NCBI GenBank assembly: GCA_030617585.1
Contig: JAUWVD010000035.1
Span: 1 to 9,353, forward strand
DNA from: Candidatus Methanophagales archaeon
GTDB lineage: Archaea > Halobacteriota > Syntropharchaeia > Alkanophagales > Methanospirareceae
DNA length: 9,353 nt
Direction of reading: 5' to 3'
A program made the position numbers and the translations under genes. The notes under the pieces are model-generated. The model saw nothing but the letters and a program-made list of their open reading frames with translations. It had not been told where the DNA came from and did not search any database. Shown in pieces: positions 1-5,714 of the stretch (its first letter is position 1; each line of letters starts with the position of its first letter).

Positions 1-1
1 G

Positions 2-208
2 ATAAATAAAGATTTTGTGATATTTGGCTTTGATAATGCCCCTGATATAAAAGCATTAAAGTTAAAATATGACAAGGATTATGTTCATCACCTTGGGGAA
101 CAAATACCACATTTTCACGGAAAAGGGAAGGAAAGCACGGAACTAACGAAAGAGGTAAGTTTTAAAGTGTTTATTGAAAAGGTTAAATTAATAGTAATAA
201 AACGTTAA
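2..208 (+). CDS. C-terminal fragment, possible TumE/DUF6516-like toxin (5' end outside window)
   Basis: The frame is open from the left edge to TAA at 206-208, so this is the last 68 codons of a gene that starts outside the window. A GTG at 17 could serve as a start, but the frame continues upstream without a stop. The fragment has a FGFDNAP motif followed by a His-rich stretch (VHH, then HFH) and a short helical tail. This resembles the C-terminal end of DUF6516 proteins (TumE toxins of archaeal and bacterial toxin-antitoxin pairs), which carry a YDNAPHH-like motif, then HxH. The match is from memory and partial. By my count the fragment is about 30% G+C, clearly below the adjacent moaB, as expected of an accessory or transferred gene. 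It ends 5 nt before moaB. The partner antitoxin, if any, would lie to the left. Confidence 0.5.
   Translation: MNKDFVIFGFDNAPDIKALKLKYDKDYVHHLGEQIPHFHGKGKESTELTKEVSFKVFIEKVKLIVIKR
176..190 (+). promoter_or_regulatory. candidate TATA/BRE promoter for moaB (leaderless)
   Basis: GAAAAG (176-181), a purine-rich BRE-like element, precedes TTAAATTA (183-190), an archaeal TATA-like box. The box is centred about 27 nt upstream of the moaB ATG at 214, the spacing expected if transcription begins at or next to the start codon. The ATG is preceded by a run of A with no SD sequence, which fits a leaderless mRNA. The promoter sits inside the 3' end of the upstream gene. Confidence 0.4.
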
Positions 209-213
209 AAAAA

Positions 214-741
214 ATGTTGACGCCAGCAAAGCATAAAAAAGGTGCGAAGAAGCAATACAAATGTGCTATAATTACTATAAGCACTTCCAAATACTGGAAG
301 AAGGAAGAAGGAGAAACGGACGTCGCGGACTTATCAGGCGAAATAGCAAAAGAGCTTGTGACCAGAAACGGTCATGAGGTCGTTTATTATAGTATTGTGC
401 CTGATGAGGAAGACAAAATACACGAAGGTGTAACAAAAGCTTTGAATTCCGATGCCGAGTTCATCATCACCTCTGGCGGTACGGGATTGACAAAGAACGA
501 TATTACAATAGAAGTTGTATCAATGCTCCTGAAGAAAGAGATTTCAGGCTTTGGCGAGCTCTTCCGGCGGATAAGTTATGATGAAGTTGGTACCGCAGCG
601 GTATTGAGCCGTGCAATTGCCGGCGTGATAGCCCAGAAGGCGATTTTCTGCCTGCCCGGCTCGCCAAATGCTGTTAGATTAGCATTAAATTCGATAATCA
701 TGCCTGAGATCGCGCATATAATGAAGCATGTGCAGGAATGA
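214..741 (+). CDS. moaB: MoaB/MogA family molybdopterin adenylyltransferase
   Basis: 175 residues, the usual size for this family (about 160-190). It makes the pterin cofactor of molybdenum or tungsten enzymes. Archaeal MoaB (shown for Pyrococcus furiosus) adenylylates molybdopterin before metal insertion by MoeA; the protein is cytosolic and usually oligomeric. Visible features are a beta-strand start CAIITISTS (17-25), the signature SGGTG (87-91) followed by KND (94-96) where relatives have RD, and LPGSPNAV (147-154) near the C terminus. These belong to the molybdopterin-binding fold. A basic 15-residue N-terminal tail (KHKKGAKK) precedes the fold. ATG 214 is the first possible start, because an in-frame stop lies at 184-186. 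No SD is present. No other cofactor-synthesis gene is in the window, and the gene converges with taw1 across a 33-nt gap. Confidence 0.93.
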   Translation: MLTPAKHKKGAKKQYKCAIITISTSKYWKKEEGETDVADLSGEIAKELVTRNGHEVVYYSIVPDEEDKIHEGVTKALNSDAEFIITSGGTGLTKNDITIEVVSMLLKKEISGFGELFRRISYDEVGTAAVLSRAIAGVIAQKAIFCLPGSPNAVRLALNSIIMPEIAHIMKHVQE

Positions 742-751
742 CGAGACAACG

Positions 752-772
752 ATCTAAATAAAGAAAAGAAGA
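752..772 (-). terminator. candidate T-rich terminator after taw1
   Basis: Read on the minus strand, the 33-nt gap after the taw1 stop is pyrimidine-rich, with runs TCTTCTTTTC and TTTATTT. T-rich stretches just after a stop codon are the usual archaeal terminator signal, and no hairpin is needed. The plus-strand side has no comparable T run for moaB. Confidence 0.3.
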
Positions 773-774
773 CT

Positions 775-1734
775 TCATAGCTTTGGTAATGCTTCCACTT
801 CTGAAGAAAGGTTTGATATAAGAACCACCCGACTTATCTCCGATTCATCTACAATCTTATAGTTATATCCAGAGGAAGTCAAGTGCTCGGTAATTTCACC
901 TGCAAATTCTTTTACTTCTGTATGTGAGGGCATAACAGCCCTACTCAATCGCTTTCTTGAATACCCAATGTGCATGTATGCCTTCACCTCGACGAAATCG
1001 GGATTTGCTGTTTCTAACAATTTCGCATAGCCTCCAGGATCTACCATATTCGTCCCGGCCATAGCGGTTATTCTTATCACCGTTCTCTCTTTCATCCTTT
1101 TCATCACTTCCAGCGATTCCTGTATCTGAGCCCAATAGTCTGCATGTGCGACCCTTTTGTAAATTGCTTCATCGGGTGCATTCAGTGATATATACAATTG
1201 AGACGGGTGTATCTCACGCAGCACAGCAGGATTCGTACCGTTTGTCACCACAAAAGTGGTCATCCCGTGCGAATGGAATTCCTGTATAAGTTCCTGCAAA
1301 TGTGGATACAACGTAGGCTCGCCAATGAGCGAGATGGCAGCATGTTTAGGCTCTTCGGCCTCTGCAAATGCGGCCTTGCTTGTCTTAGACGAGCCTTTGA
1401 ATCCGGAAATGAGCCGACGTTGCTCTTTCATACAGCCTTCGACTATCTCTAAAGGTGTATCCCATGCAACAGCCTCCTCCCCCATGTTAAACGCCTCCAG
1501 AGGGCGCCAGCAATGGATACATCTCTGGTTGCAGAAGATACAAGGCGTCATCTGGACACATCTATGCGCACTAATACCGTAAAATTTGCCCTTATAGCAA
1601 TTCCCCTCCGCTCTAATAGACCGTCTTAACCATAAACATGTTTTCACCGCACTGTGCTTGTGTGGAGCTACAAAATGGTATCCCTGCTTTTCCAATGTCG
1701 CCTCATGGTAATTCGATATAGCCTTCGGTTCCAT
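775..1734 (-). CDS. taw1: Taw1/TYW1, S-adenosylmethionine-dependent 4-demethylwyosine synthase
   Basis: 319 residues, matching archaeal TYW1 (about 310-350; no flavodoxin domain, unlike eukaryotic TYW1). This radical-SAM enzyme condenses N1-methylguanosine 37 of tRNA-Phe with pyruvate to form the tricyclic imG-14 base, the core of wyosine derivatives. The radical-SAM CX3CX2C motif is C68, C72, C75. The second iron-sulphur cluster ligands C33, C46 and C59 have 13-residue spacings, as known in the Pyrococcus enzyme. Other landmarks are SLIGEPTLYP (135-144), VVTNGT (162-167), YISLNAP (181-187) and VEVKAYMHIGYS (248-259). The ATG start is supported by a perfect GGAGGTG SD (1742-1748, minus strand) 7 nt upstream. 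The start lies inside the DUF126 gene, giving a 32-nt overlap (1703-1734) and probable translational coupling. A TTG at codon 14, just past the upstream stop, is a less likely start. Confidence 0.95.
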   Translation of the reverse strand: MEPKAISNYHEATLEKQGYHFVAPHKHSAVKTCLWLRRSIRAEGNCYKGKFYGISAHRCVQMTPCIFCNQRCIHCWRPLEAFNMGEEAVAWDTPLEIVEGCMKEQRRLISGFKGSSKTSKAAFAEAEEPKHAAISLIGEPTLYPHLQELIQEFHSHGMTTFVVTNGTNPAVLREIHPSQLYISLNAPDEAIYKRVAHADYWAQIQESLEVMKRMKERTVIRITAMAGTNMVDPGGYAKLLETANPDFVEVKAYMHIGYSRKRLSRAVMPSHTEVKEFAGEITEHLTSSGYNYKIVDESEISRVVLISNLSSEVEALPKL

Positions 1735-2107
1735 TCACAAGCACCTCCATGTCATCCTTTATCTGCTCAGCTTCGATCAGGTCAATTTCAAGCGAGTCAA
1801 CCGCGGGTATCTCTGCTATGATCGCACCAACAGCCACTATTGTATCGGAACGGCGATTAATCATGGCACACGGGCTCTTACCGTGCTTTTTGAGCTGGTA
1901 TATAACATAAGAGCCAACAGTTGAGCCCTTACCACCAGGGAATATCAAAATGCGATTCGTTATGTTCTTACCATAGATGTCTAGCGATTTATCTACGATG
2001 ATGCCCGTGACAGGGTCCACAGCACCGAGGAATGAGATCTTTTGCTTTGATAATAATACTTTCCCTTTGGCTGTACCCTTTGAAATACTCCTGCCCTTTA
2101 TCTTCAT
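1703..2107 (-). CDS. DUF126 protein, phosphomevalonate dehydratase small subunit
   Basis: 134 residues, a typical length for the aconitase-X swivel (small) subunit. With a separate AcnX large subunit, this family dehydrates (R)-5-phosphomevalonate to trans-anhydromevalonate 5-phosphate in the archaeal modified mevalonate pathway, as shown for Aeropyrum pernix. Family motifs are clear: ISKGTAKGK (8-16), SFLGAVDPVTG (25-35) with D39, FPGGKGSTVGSYVIY (56-70) containing the conserved Ser62, and GAIIAEIPAVD (94-104). The large subunit, often encoded next door in archaea, is not in this window. The neighbours are the divergent pfdA and the overlapping taw1. ATG 2107 has no SD but lies about 29 nt from a TATA-like element, suggesting a leaderless mRNA. 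The assignment rests on motif recognition; the function as half of the dehydratase is family knowledge. Confidence 0.9.
   Translation of the reverse strand: MKIKGRSISKGTAKGKVLLSKQKISFLGAVDPVTGIIVDKSLDIYGKNITNRILIFPGGKGSTVGSYVIYQLKKHGKSPCAMINRRSDTIVAVGAIIAEIPAVDSLEIDLIEAEQIKDDMEVLVNGTEGYIELP
1742..1748 (-). promoter_or_regulatory. strong Shine-Dalgarno site for taw1 inside the DUF126 gene
   Basis: The minus strand reads GGAGGTG, then 7 nt, then ATG at 1734. This complements the archaeal 16S 3' end (CACCTCC). It fixes the taw1 start despite the 32-nt overlap with the upstream gene, and it is one of the two strongest SD sites in the window. Confidence 0.75.
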
Positions 2108-2114
2108 TATTCTC

Positions 2115-2120
2115 TTATAT
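2115..2120 (+). promoter_or_regulatory. TATA-like box for the pfdA-ftsY operon
   Basis: TTATAT is centred about 26 nt upstream of position 2144. A transcript from there would carry a leader of about 13 nt holding only the SD and the spacer before the pfdA ATG at 2157. This box lies closer to the DUF126 start than the DUF126 box itself, so the two divergent promoters interlock in a 49-nt gap. Confidence 0.45.
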
Positions 2121-2132
2121 GGATGAAAGAAG

Positions 2133-2139
2133 TAATAAA
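2133..2139 (-). promoter_or_regulatory. TATA-like box for the DUF126-taw1 unit
   Basis: The minus strand reads TTTATTA, centred about 29 nt upstream of ATG 2107. Transcription would start at or within a few bases of the start codon, consistent with the missing SD. Confidence 0.45.
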
Positions 2140-2144
2140 TCTTG

Positions 2145-2152
2145 AAGGTGAT
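2145..2152 (+). promoter_or_regulatory. Shine-Dalgarno site setting the pfdA start at 2157
   Basis: AAGGTGAT complements the extended archaeal anti-SD (ATCACCTCC) and lies 4 nt before ATG 2157, with 8 nt from its GG core to the ATG. It argues against the in-frame TTG at 2142 and GTG at 2148, which would place the start within or upstream of the SD. Confidence 0.65.
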
Positions 2153-2156
2153 AGAA

Positions 2157-2618
2157 ATGGAGGAAAGAGCGAGAGGGGTAACTGAGAAGGAGCAGGAGAT
2201 GCAGGCGGAGGCGCAATCTTTGCTTTCACAATTGCGACAGTATCAGGCGCAAGCAGAGACAATAACACAGGAGTTGACCTTTGTTGGGCAGGCATTAGCT
2301 GAGCATGATAAGGCGATAGAGACGATAAAACAGTTGAAAAATCTGAAAGTGGGGGACGAGCTTATGGTACCTATAGGTGCGAACTCGTTGATCTATGTCT
2401 CAGTCAGCAATATAGATACGATTATAGTCCAAATAGGTGGCGGAATAAGTGCCGAAAAAGACCCGGATTCTTCGATTGTCTTTCTCACAGAAAAGAAGAC
2501 TCAATTAGAGGGTACACAGCGTGAGATGGCGGGTGCACTGCAAAAAATGGAGCAAGAGGCGCAGAAATTACAGGCAAGATTGCAAGAACTCACTTCCGGA
2601 CCGGGCGGGCAAGGTTAG
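2157..2618 (+). CDS. pfdA: prefoldin alpha subunit
   Basis: 153 residues from the chosen ATG, in line with archaeal prefoldin alpha (about 140-150). Prefoldin is a cytosolic alpha2-beta4 jellyfish-shaped co-chaperone that captures unfolded proteins and passes them to the thermosome. The architecture is visible: a long N-terminal heptad-rich helix (about residues 1-60, EERARGVTEKEQEMQAEAQS onward), a beta-hairpin centre with GDELMVPIGANSLIYVSV and DTIIVQIGGGISAEKD, then a second long Gln/Glu-rich coiled-coil helix ending in a flexible GPGGQG tail. The in-frame TTG at 2142 would add 5 residues, but a well-placed SD supports ATG 2157. It heads a plus-strand operon with ftsY; a pfdA-ftsY pairing, often preceded by ribosomal protein LX, is common in Euryarchaeota. 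LX is absent here. Confidence 0.92.
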   Translation: MEERARGVTEKEQEMQAEAQSLLSQLRQYQAQAETITQELTFVGQALAEHDKAIETIKQLKNLKVGDELMVPIGANSLIYVSVSNIDTIIVQIGGGISAEKDPDSSIVFLTEKKTQLEGTQREMAGALQKMEQEAQKLQARLQELTSGPGGQG

Positions 2619-2677
2619 ACTTGAGAGAGAACAAGAGGTGAGAGGGGAGAAGGGAGAGCAAGTAAAAGAGAGCAAAA

Positions 2678-3730
2678 ATGTTTGACGGTCTGAGGAAGAA
2701 GATTGGCGAATTTCGCGAAAACGTAGTGGAGCGGATAAAGGCGAAGGATGAGAGCGAAGAGCTAGAGGAAGAAAAGGTAGAGGAAGTAGAAGAGGAAGTA
2801 ACAAAGGGTATTGGGACGAAGCTAAAGGAGAAAGGTAAGGCGATATTAGATCGCGAGACTATTTTGGATGAGAAGGATTTGGAAAAGCCGCTGGAAGGGC
2901 TGGAGATGGCTTTGTTGGAGAGCGATGTTGCGTTCTCAGTAGCCGAGGAGATAAAAGTCAATGTGAAACGCGAATTAGTAGGTAAGAGACGGAAATGGGG
3001 TGTAGATACAGAGGTATTAGTGGAAGAAGCGGTAAGGAATGCGCTATTAAATGTCTTTTCCGCTGATTCTGAACTCGATTTTGATGCGTTTGTAGATAAG
3101 GGCAATAAACCCATAATTATCGTTTTTGTGGGTGTGAATGGCACGGGTAAGACCACGAGTATAGCGAAAGTGGCGAAGAAATTACTTGGTTCCGGTCATT
3201 CAGTGGTGATTGCGGCTGCCGATACATACAGGGCTGGGGCTGCAGAACAGATAGAGACACATGCATCGAATCTGGGGCTAAAAGTGATTAAGCATCAATA
3301 TGGTTCAGACCCAGCAGCAGTAGTATATGACGCGAATAAATATGCGGGTGCAAATAGGATAGATGTGGTTCTGGCAGATACCGCAGGAAGGATGCACACA
3401 TCCATAAATCTTATGGAGCAGTTAAAGAAGATCTGCCGCGTGACCAAGCCGGACATGGTGCTATTTGTGGATGAAGCGGTTGCAGGTAACGATGCGGTAG
3501 AAAGGGCGAAGAAGTTTAACGAAGATATAGGTATAGATGCCGCAATATTGACAAAGGTGGACGTGGATGCGAAAGGTGGAACAGCTATTTCCATTGCGCA
3601 TTCTACTTCCAAACCCATTCTGTTCCTGGGTAAAGGTCAAGATTATGATGATTTAGTGGAGTTTGATGCAGTATGGCTCGTAGATAGGTTATTAGGCAAA
3701 AACGGAGGAGAGAGAAGAAATGCTTCTTGA
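2678..3730 (+). CDS. ftsY: FtsY, signal recognition particle receptor GTPase
   Basis: 350 residues, usual for archaeal FtsY. It docks SRP-ribosome complexes at the cytoplasmic membrane; its GTPase pairs with SRP54 and hands the nascent chain to the Sec translocon. Residues 1-20 form a basic amphipathic helix likely to contact lipid, followed by an acidic stretch (24-41, mostly Glu/Asp/Val). The N domain spans about 45-130 and the G domain 145-345. GTPase motifs are all present: G1 GVNGTGKTT (152-160), G2 DTYRAGAAEQ (182-191), G3 DTAGRM (234-239), G4 TKVD (292-295), DAKGG (297-301) and G5 GKGQ (318-321, more often GVGQ). An in-frame TAA at 2663-2665 rules out a longer N terminus. The spacer after pfdA is 59 nt and purine-rich, with only weak SD resemblance. 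The last 11 nt overlap the next gene. Confidence 0.96.
   Translation: MFDGLRKKIGEFRENVVERIKAKDESEELEEEKVEEVEEEVTKGIGTKLKEKGKAILDRETILDEKDLEKPLEGLEMALLESDVAFSVAEEIKVNVKRELVGKRRKWGVDTEVLVEEAVRNALLNVFSADSELDFDAFVDKGNKPIIIVFVGVNGTGKTTSIAKVAKKLLGSGHSVVIAAADTYRAGAAEQIETHASNLGLKVIKHQYGSDPAAVVYDANKYAGANRIDVVLADTAGRMHTSINLMEQLKKICRVTKPDMVLFVDEAVAGNDAVERAKKFNEDIGIDAAILTKVDVDAKGGTAISIAHSTSKPILFLGKGQDYDDLVEFDAVWLVDRLLGKNGGERRNAS
3704..3708 (+). promoter_or_regulatory. Shine-Dalgarno site for the unknown gene, inside ftsY
   Basis: GGAGG lies within the last codons of ftsY (Gly-Gly-Glu), 11 nt before ATG 3720. Its position, with an 11-nt overlap of the genes, points to translational coupling of the downstream protein to ftsY. 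Confidence 0.6.
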
Positions 3731-4775
3731 AGAATATAAAAACACGATTTTGAGTTTGGTGAAGGAAAATGAGGATGTGAAGACATTGATAGGGCTATTT
3801 CATCTTATGGATGGATGTACAACAGAAGAAGCGCTTGTGAAGAATTTCAATGCACTGACTGGAAAAGACGGCAAGGATCTGTTAAAATTGCTTAGACAGA
3901 AACAGATAGTGAAAGTAGGGGCACATGATGCATATCTTTGCTTATCAGGCTATGAAGAGGTATTCGATGTATTAGCCGCGGAATATGCACCGCAGCCAGG
4001 CGATTTATTGGCTTATTTTGAAAAAGCGGTAGAAGAAGAGGATAAAGCGACACTAAAAGCGCTATACTTACTTTTGGAACTGGGAAGGCACGGCCTTCTT
4101 GGGTCCACGCAATATGAAATTCTGAAAACCGATATTTCTGAGATATTCACTCCTGCTGTCTTTCAGTCCGTAGAGGAGCGATTGATCCGAGATAGAATCT
4201 GCGTATATGGCGAAAAGTATGAAACGGAATTCCTCGATTTGTATCAGAGTGACGCGAAAAAAAGCGAATTAAAAGAGCGCATGTGGGCGTGGAAAGCGAA
4301 AGAACTCGTAGCGCTGCCCGTGAAACAACAGCTTGAAAAGCTGATAGAAGAACTTGTGAGGGGTGCAAGGGAGAGACTGAAAAAGCGAGGATTTGCTGAT
4401 ACTCTTGGTATACCAGAAAGCGAAACAGTAGAGGAGACGTCAGGACATTTCAGCGGGTTCGAGATGGATGACTCATTTCTATTTCTTACAAGTGACATGC
4501 TTTTAGAGCACGATACACTGCATATAGCAATTGTTGATAGCTTATCGCGATTTGAGGTGCTGGACTGGAAGAACTTTCCGGTGGTTTTTGTAACTGATGC
4601 AATGCCGAGATGGCTAGGGAAAACGAGTGTGGTCTTTAAAGCTGCCTATCCCGTGTTATCTGATCGAAAGATAGCAATAGCAGTGCCAAATAAGGGTGCA
4701 TACTCAAATTTCAAACAGAGACTCCTTTATCTGCTCCTGGATCGGTTAGAGATAGAAGAATTGTCGGAATTCTAG
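3720..4775 (+). CDS. unrecognised 351-residue protein, possible winged-helix domains
   Basis: I do not recognise a family. The protein is soluble: no signal peptide and no membrane segment. Residues 1-85 are helical and end in a strand-turn-strand pattern (LLRQKQIVKVGAHDAYLCLS, 57-76) like the wing of a winged-helix domain. Residues 105-175 repeat that rhythm (LKALYLLLELGRHG to RDRICVYGEKYE). A charged helical linker, possibly coiled coil, covers about 180-225. A low-hydrophobicity gap (232-248) precedes an alpha/beta C-terminal part (250-350) with strands FLFLTS, LHIAIVDS, FPVVFVTD and KIAIAVPN, followed by a hydrophobic helix. It may be a DNA- or RNA-binding or adaptor protein, but that is inference from secondary-structure reading. 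Translation looks coupled to ftsY (11-nt overlap, GGAGG site). Its stop shares a CTAG palindrome with the stop of the convergent gene. Coding quality is good: long, intact, with codon use like ftsY. Confidence 0.85.
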   Translation: MLLEEYKNTILSLVKENEDVKTLIGLFHLMDGCTTEEALVKNFNALTGKDGKDLLKLLRQKQIVKVGAHDAYLCLSGYEEVFDVLAAEYAPQPGDLLAYFEKAVEEEDKATLKALYLLLELGRHGLLGSTQYEILKTDISEIFTPAVFQSVEERLIRDRICVYGEKYETEFLDLYQSDAKKSELKERMWAWKAKELVALPVKQQLEKLIEELVRGARERLKKRGFADTLGIPESETVEETSGHFSGFEMDDSFLFLTSDMLLEHDTLHIAIVDSLSRFEVLDWKNFPVVFVTDAMPRWLGKTSVVFKAAYPVLSDRKIAIAVPNKGAYSNFKQRLLYLLLDRLEIEELSEF

Positions 4776-5119
4776 ATAGATGCACCCTCAATGACCCTTA
4801 TCTGCTCCTGCACCCGTTTCCTCGCTTCTTCCACCGAAAACGAAAAATCCGCCACAATATTACCCTTAAGTATCATCGGTTGTAGTAGCGGCACCTTATC
4901 TTTCGGTGGGGCCTCTTTTGCCAATCTTATCACGTCATTACCCGCTCTAATCGTACCGGAACCTCTATAAACCTGTTTCTTCCCGCCTCGCTTACCTCTC
5001 TTTGCACATGGCTCTCCGTCCCGTTCTATTACATCCTTTCCCGCAAGTAGATGTGCCACTTCCTCCAGACCTGCCAGCACTGTCCATCCGCCACCGGTAA
5101 TAATAACCTCTGCTACCAC
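4772..5119 (-). CDS. unrecognised small protein with basic loop
   Basis: 115 residues from a GTG start; not recognised, though its conserved look (Gly turns, regular secondary structure) suggests a real archaeal family. The N terminus, VAEVIITGGGWTVLAGLEEV, reads as strand, Gly-rich loop, helix. Next comes a Lys/Arg/Gly-rich segment KRGKRGGKK (40-48) that could bind nucleic acid or phosphate, a strand pair around VYRGSGTIRAGNDVIRL, the turn APPKDK, a hydrophobic segment and a final charged helix (FSVEEARKRVQEQIRVIEG). No membrane segment. GTG 5119 is the only conventional start between the upstream in-frame stop (5159-5161) and conserved-looking sequence; no strong SD precedes it. It is the third gene of a minus-strand run after the ACT regulator, 74 nt away, and overlaps the convergent gene by 4 nt at CTAG. 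Confidence 0.75.
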   Translation of the reverse strand: MVAEVIITGGGWTVLAGLEEVAHLLAGKDVIERDGEPCAKRGKRGGKKQVYRGSGTIRAGNDVIRLAKEAPPKDKVPLLQPMILKGNIVADFSFSVEEARKRVQEQIRVIEGASI

Positions 5120-5193
5120 ACCCTGGGGTTCACGCCTTTCTGTTATGCTCCATCTTAATTACCTTACAATGCATAAAGAATTCGATACTTATC

Positions 5194-5706
5194 TTATAAC
5201 GGCGTATGTATTTGCACGCCTTTAACACTCTTTAGCTTTCCTATCTCTTCTATTAATTCACCCGGTATATTTTTATCGGTAATAATCGTGAGTTTCGGAT
5301 CGTCGGTTAAATACGGGTCGTCACTAACCGCCTGTCTTATGCTAAAGCCTCGTTTCGCTATCACCATAGCGACATCGCTAAGTATCCCACATTCTCGTGC
5401 ATCCATAGGATGGATTATAACCACGCTGAGCCCTAACAAAGGTGCGACATCAACGAGAAACGCAATAGAGCGAATATTCTCAAATACATTCGTCAACACG
5501 GGCTCCTTCTGTATCCGTTTCACCGTCATATCTACTACACGCCTATCCACGCCTATCTCACTTGCTATCTGCGTATGTGGTATATCAATCCCGCCCGAGG
5601 CGACTTTACCTTCAGGAGTTACCTGAAAACCTCTTGCCAATAATAGTTCGATAACTTTCTTTTGCGATGGTAAACCCTCGAACATCGCCATTATCTCTTG
5701 CCACAT
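5194..5706 (-). CDS. HTH-ACT domain regulator of amino acid metabolism (COG2061-like)
   Basis: 170 residues. The N-terminal half (about 13-70) contains a helix-turn-helix: IPHTQIASEIGVDRRVVDMT, with recognition helix near 54-66. The C-terminal half (about 92-170) is an ACT domain, with LGLSVVIIHP, then GILSDVAMVIAKRGFSIRQA and the closing LTIITDKNIPGELIEEIGKL. This matches the archaeal group annotated as ACT-containing predicted regulators of amino acid metabolism, sometimes called allosteric regulators of homoserine dehydrogenase; ACT domains usually bind amino acids. No amino-acid biosynthesis gene lies nearby, so the target is unknown. The ATG starts 8 nt after the stop of the membrane protein gene, suggesting one operon. 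The nearest SD-like motif, GAGGAT (5723-5728 on the minus strand), is 16 nt away, so the exact start is uncertain; Met6 or Met8 are alternatives. Confidence 0.85.
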   Translation of the reverse strand: MWQEIMAMFEGLPSQKKVIELLLARGFQVTPEGKVASGGIDIPHTQIASEIGVDRRVVDMTVKRIQKEPVLTNVFENIRSIAFLVDVAPLLGLSVVIIHPMDARECGILSDVAMVIAKRGFSIRQAVSDDPYLTDDPKLTIITDKNIPGELIEEIGKLKSVKGVQIHTPL

Positions 5707-5714
5707 TTTCCATC

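Noticed and set aside
17..208. Complete 63-residue gene from GTG 17
   Set aside because: The frame stays open to the left edge and the DNAP/His motif is C-terminal in the suspected family, so a truncated longer gene fits better.
2142..2156. TTG start adding five residues to prefoldin alpha
   Set aside because: The SD AAGGTGAT falls inside this extension and is correctly spaced for ATG 2157, so the later ATG is preferred.
2590..3156. 188-residue open frame on the minus strand opposite ftsY
   Set aside because: Ser/Phe-rich low-complexity translation, the reverse shadow of the acidic Glu/Lys-rich ftsY 5' end; no SD, no domain, and ftsY is certain.
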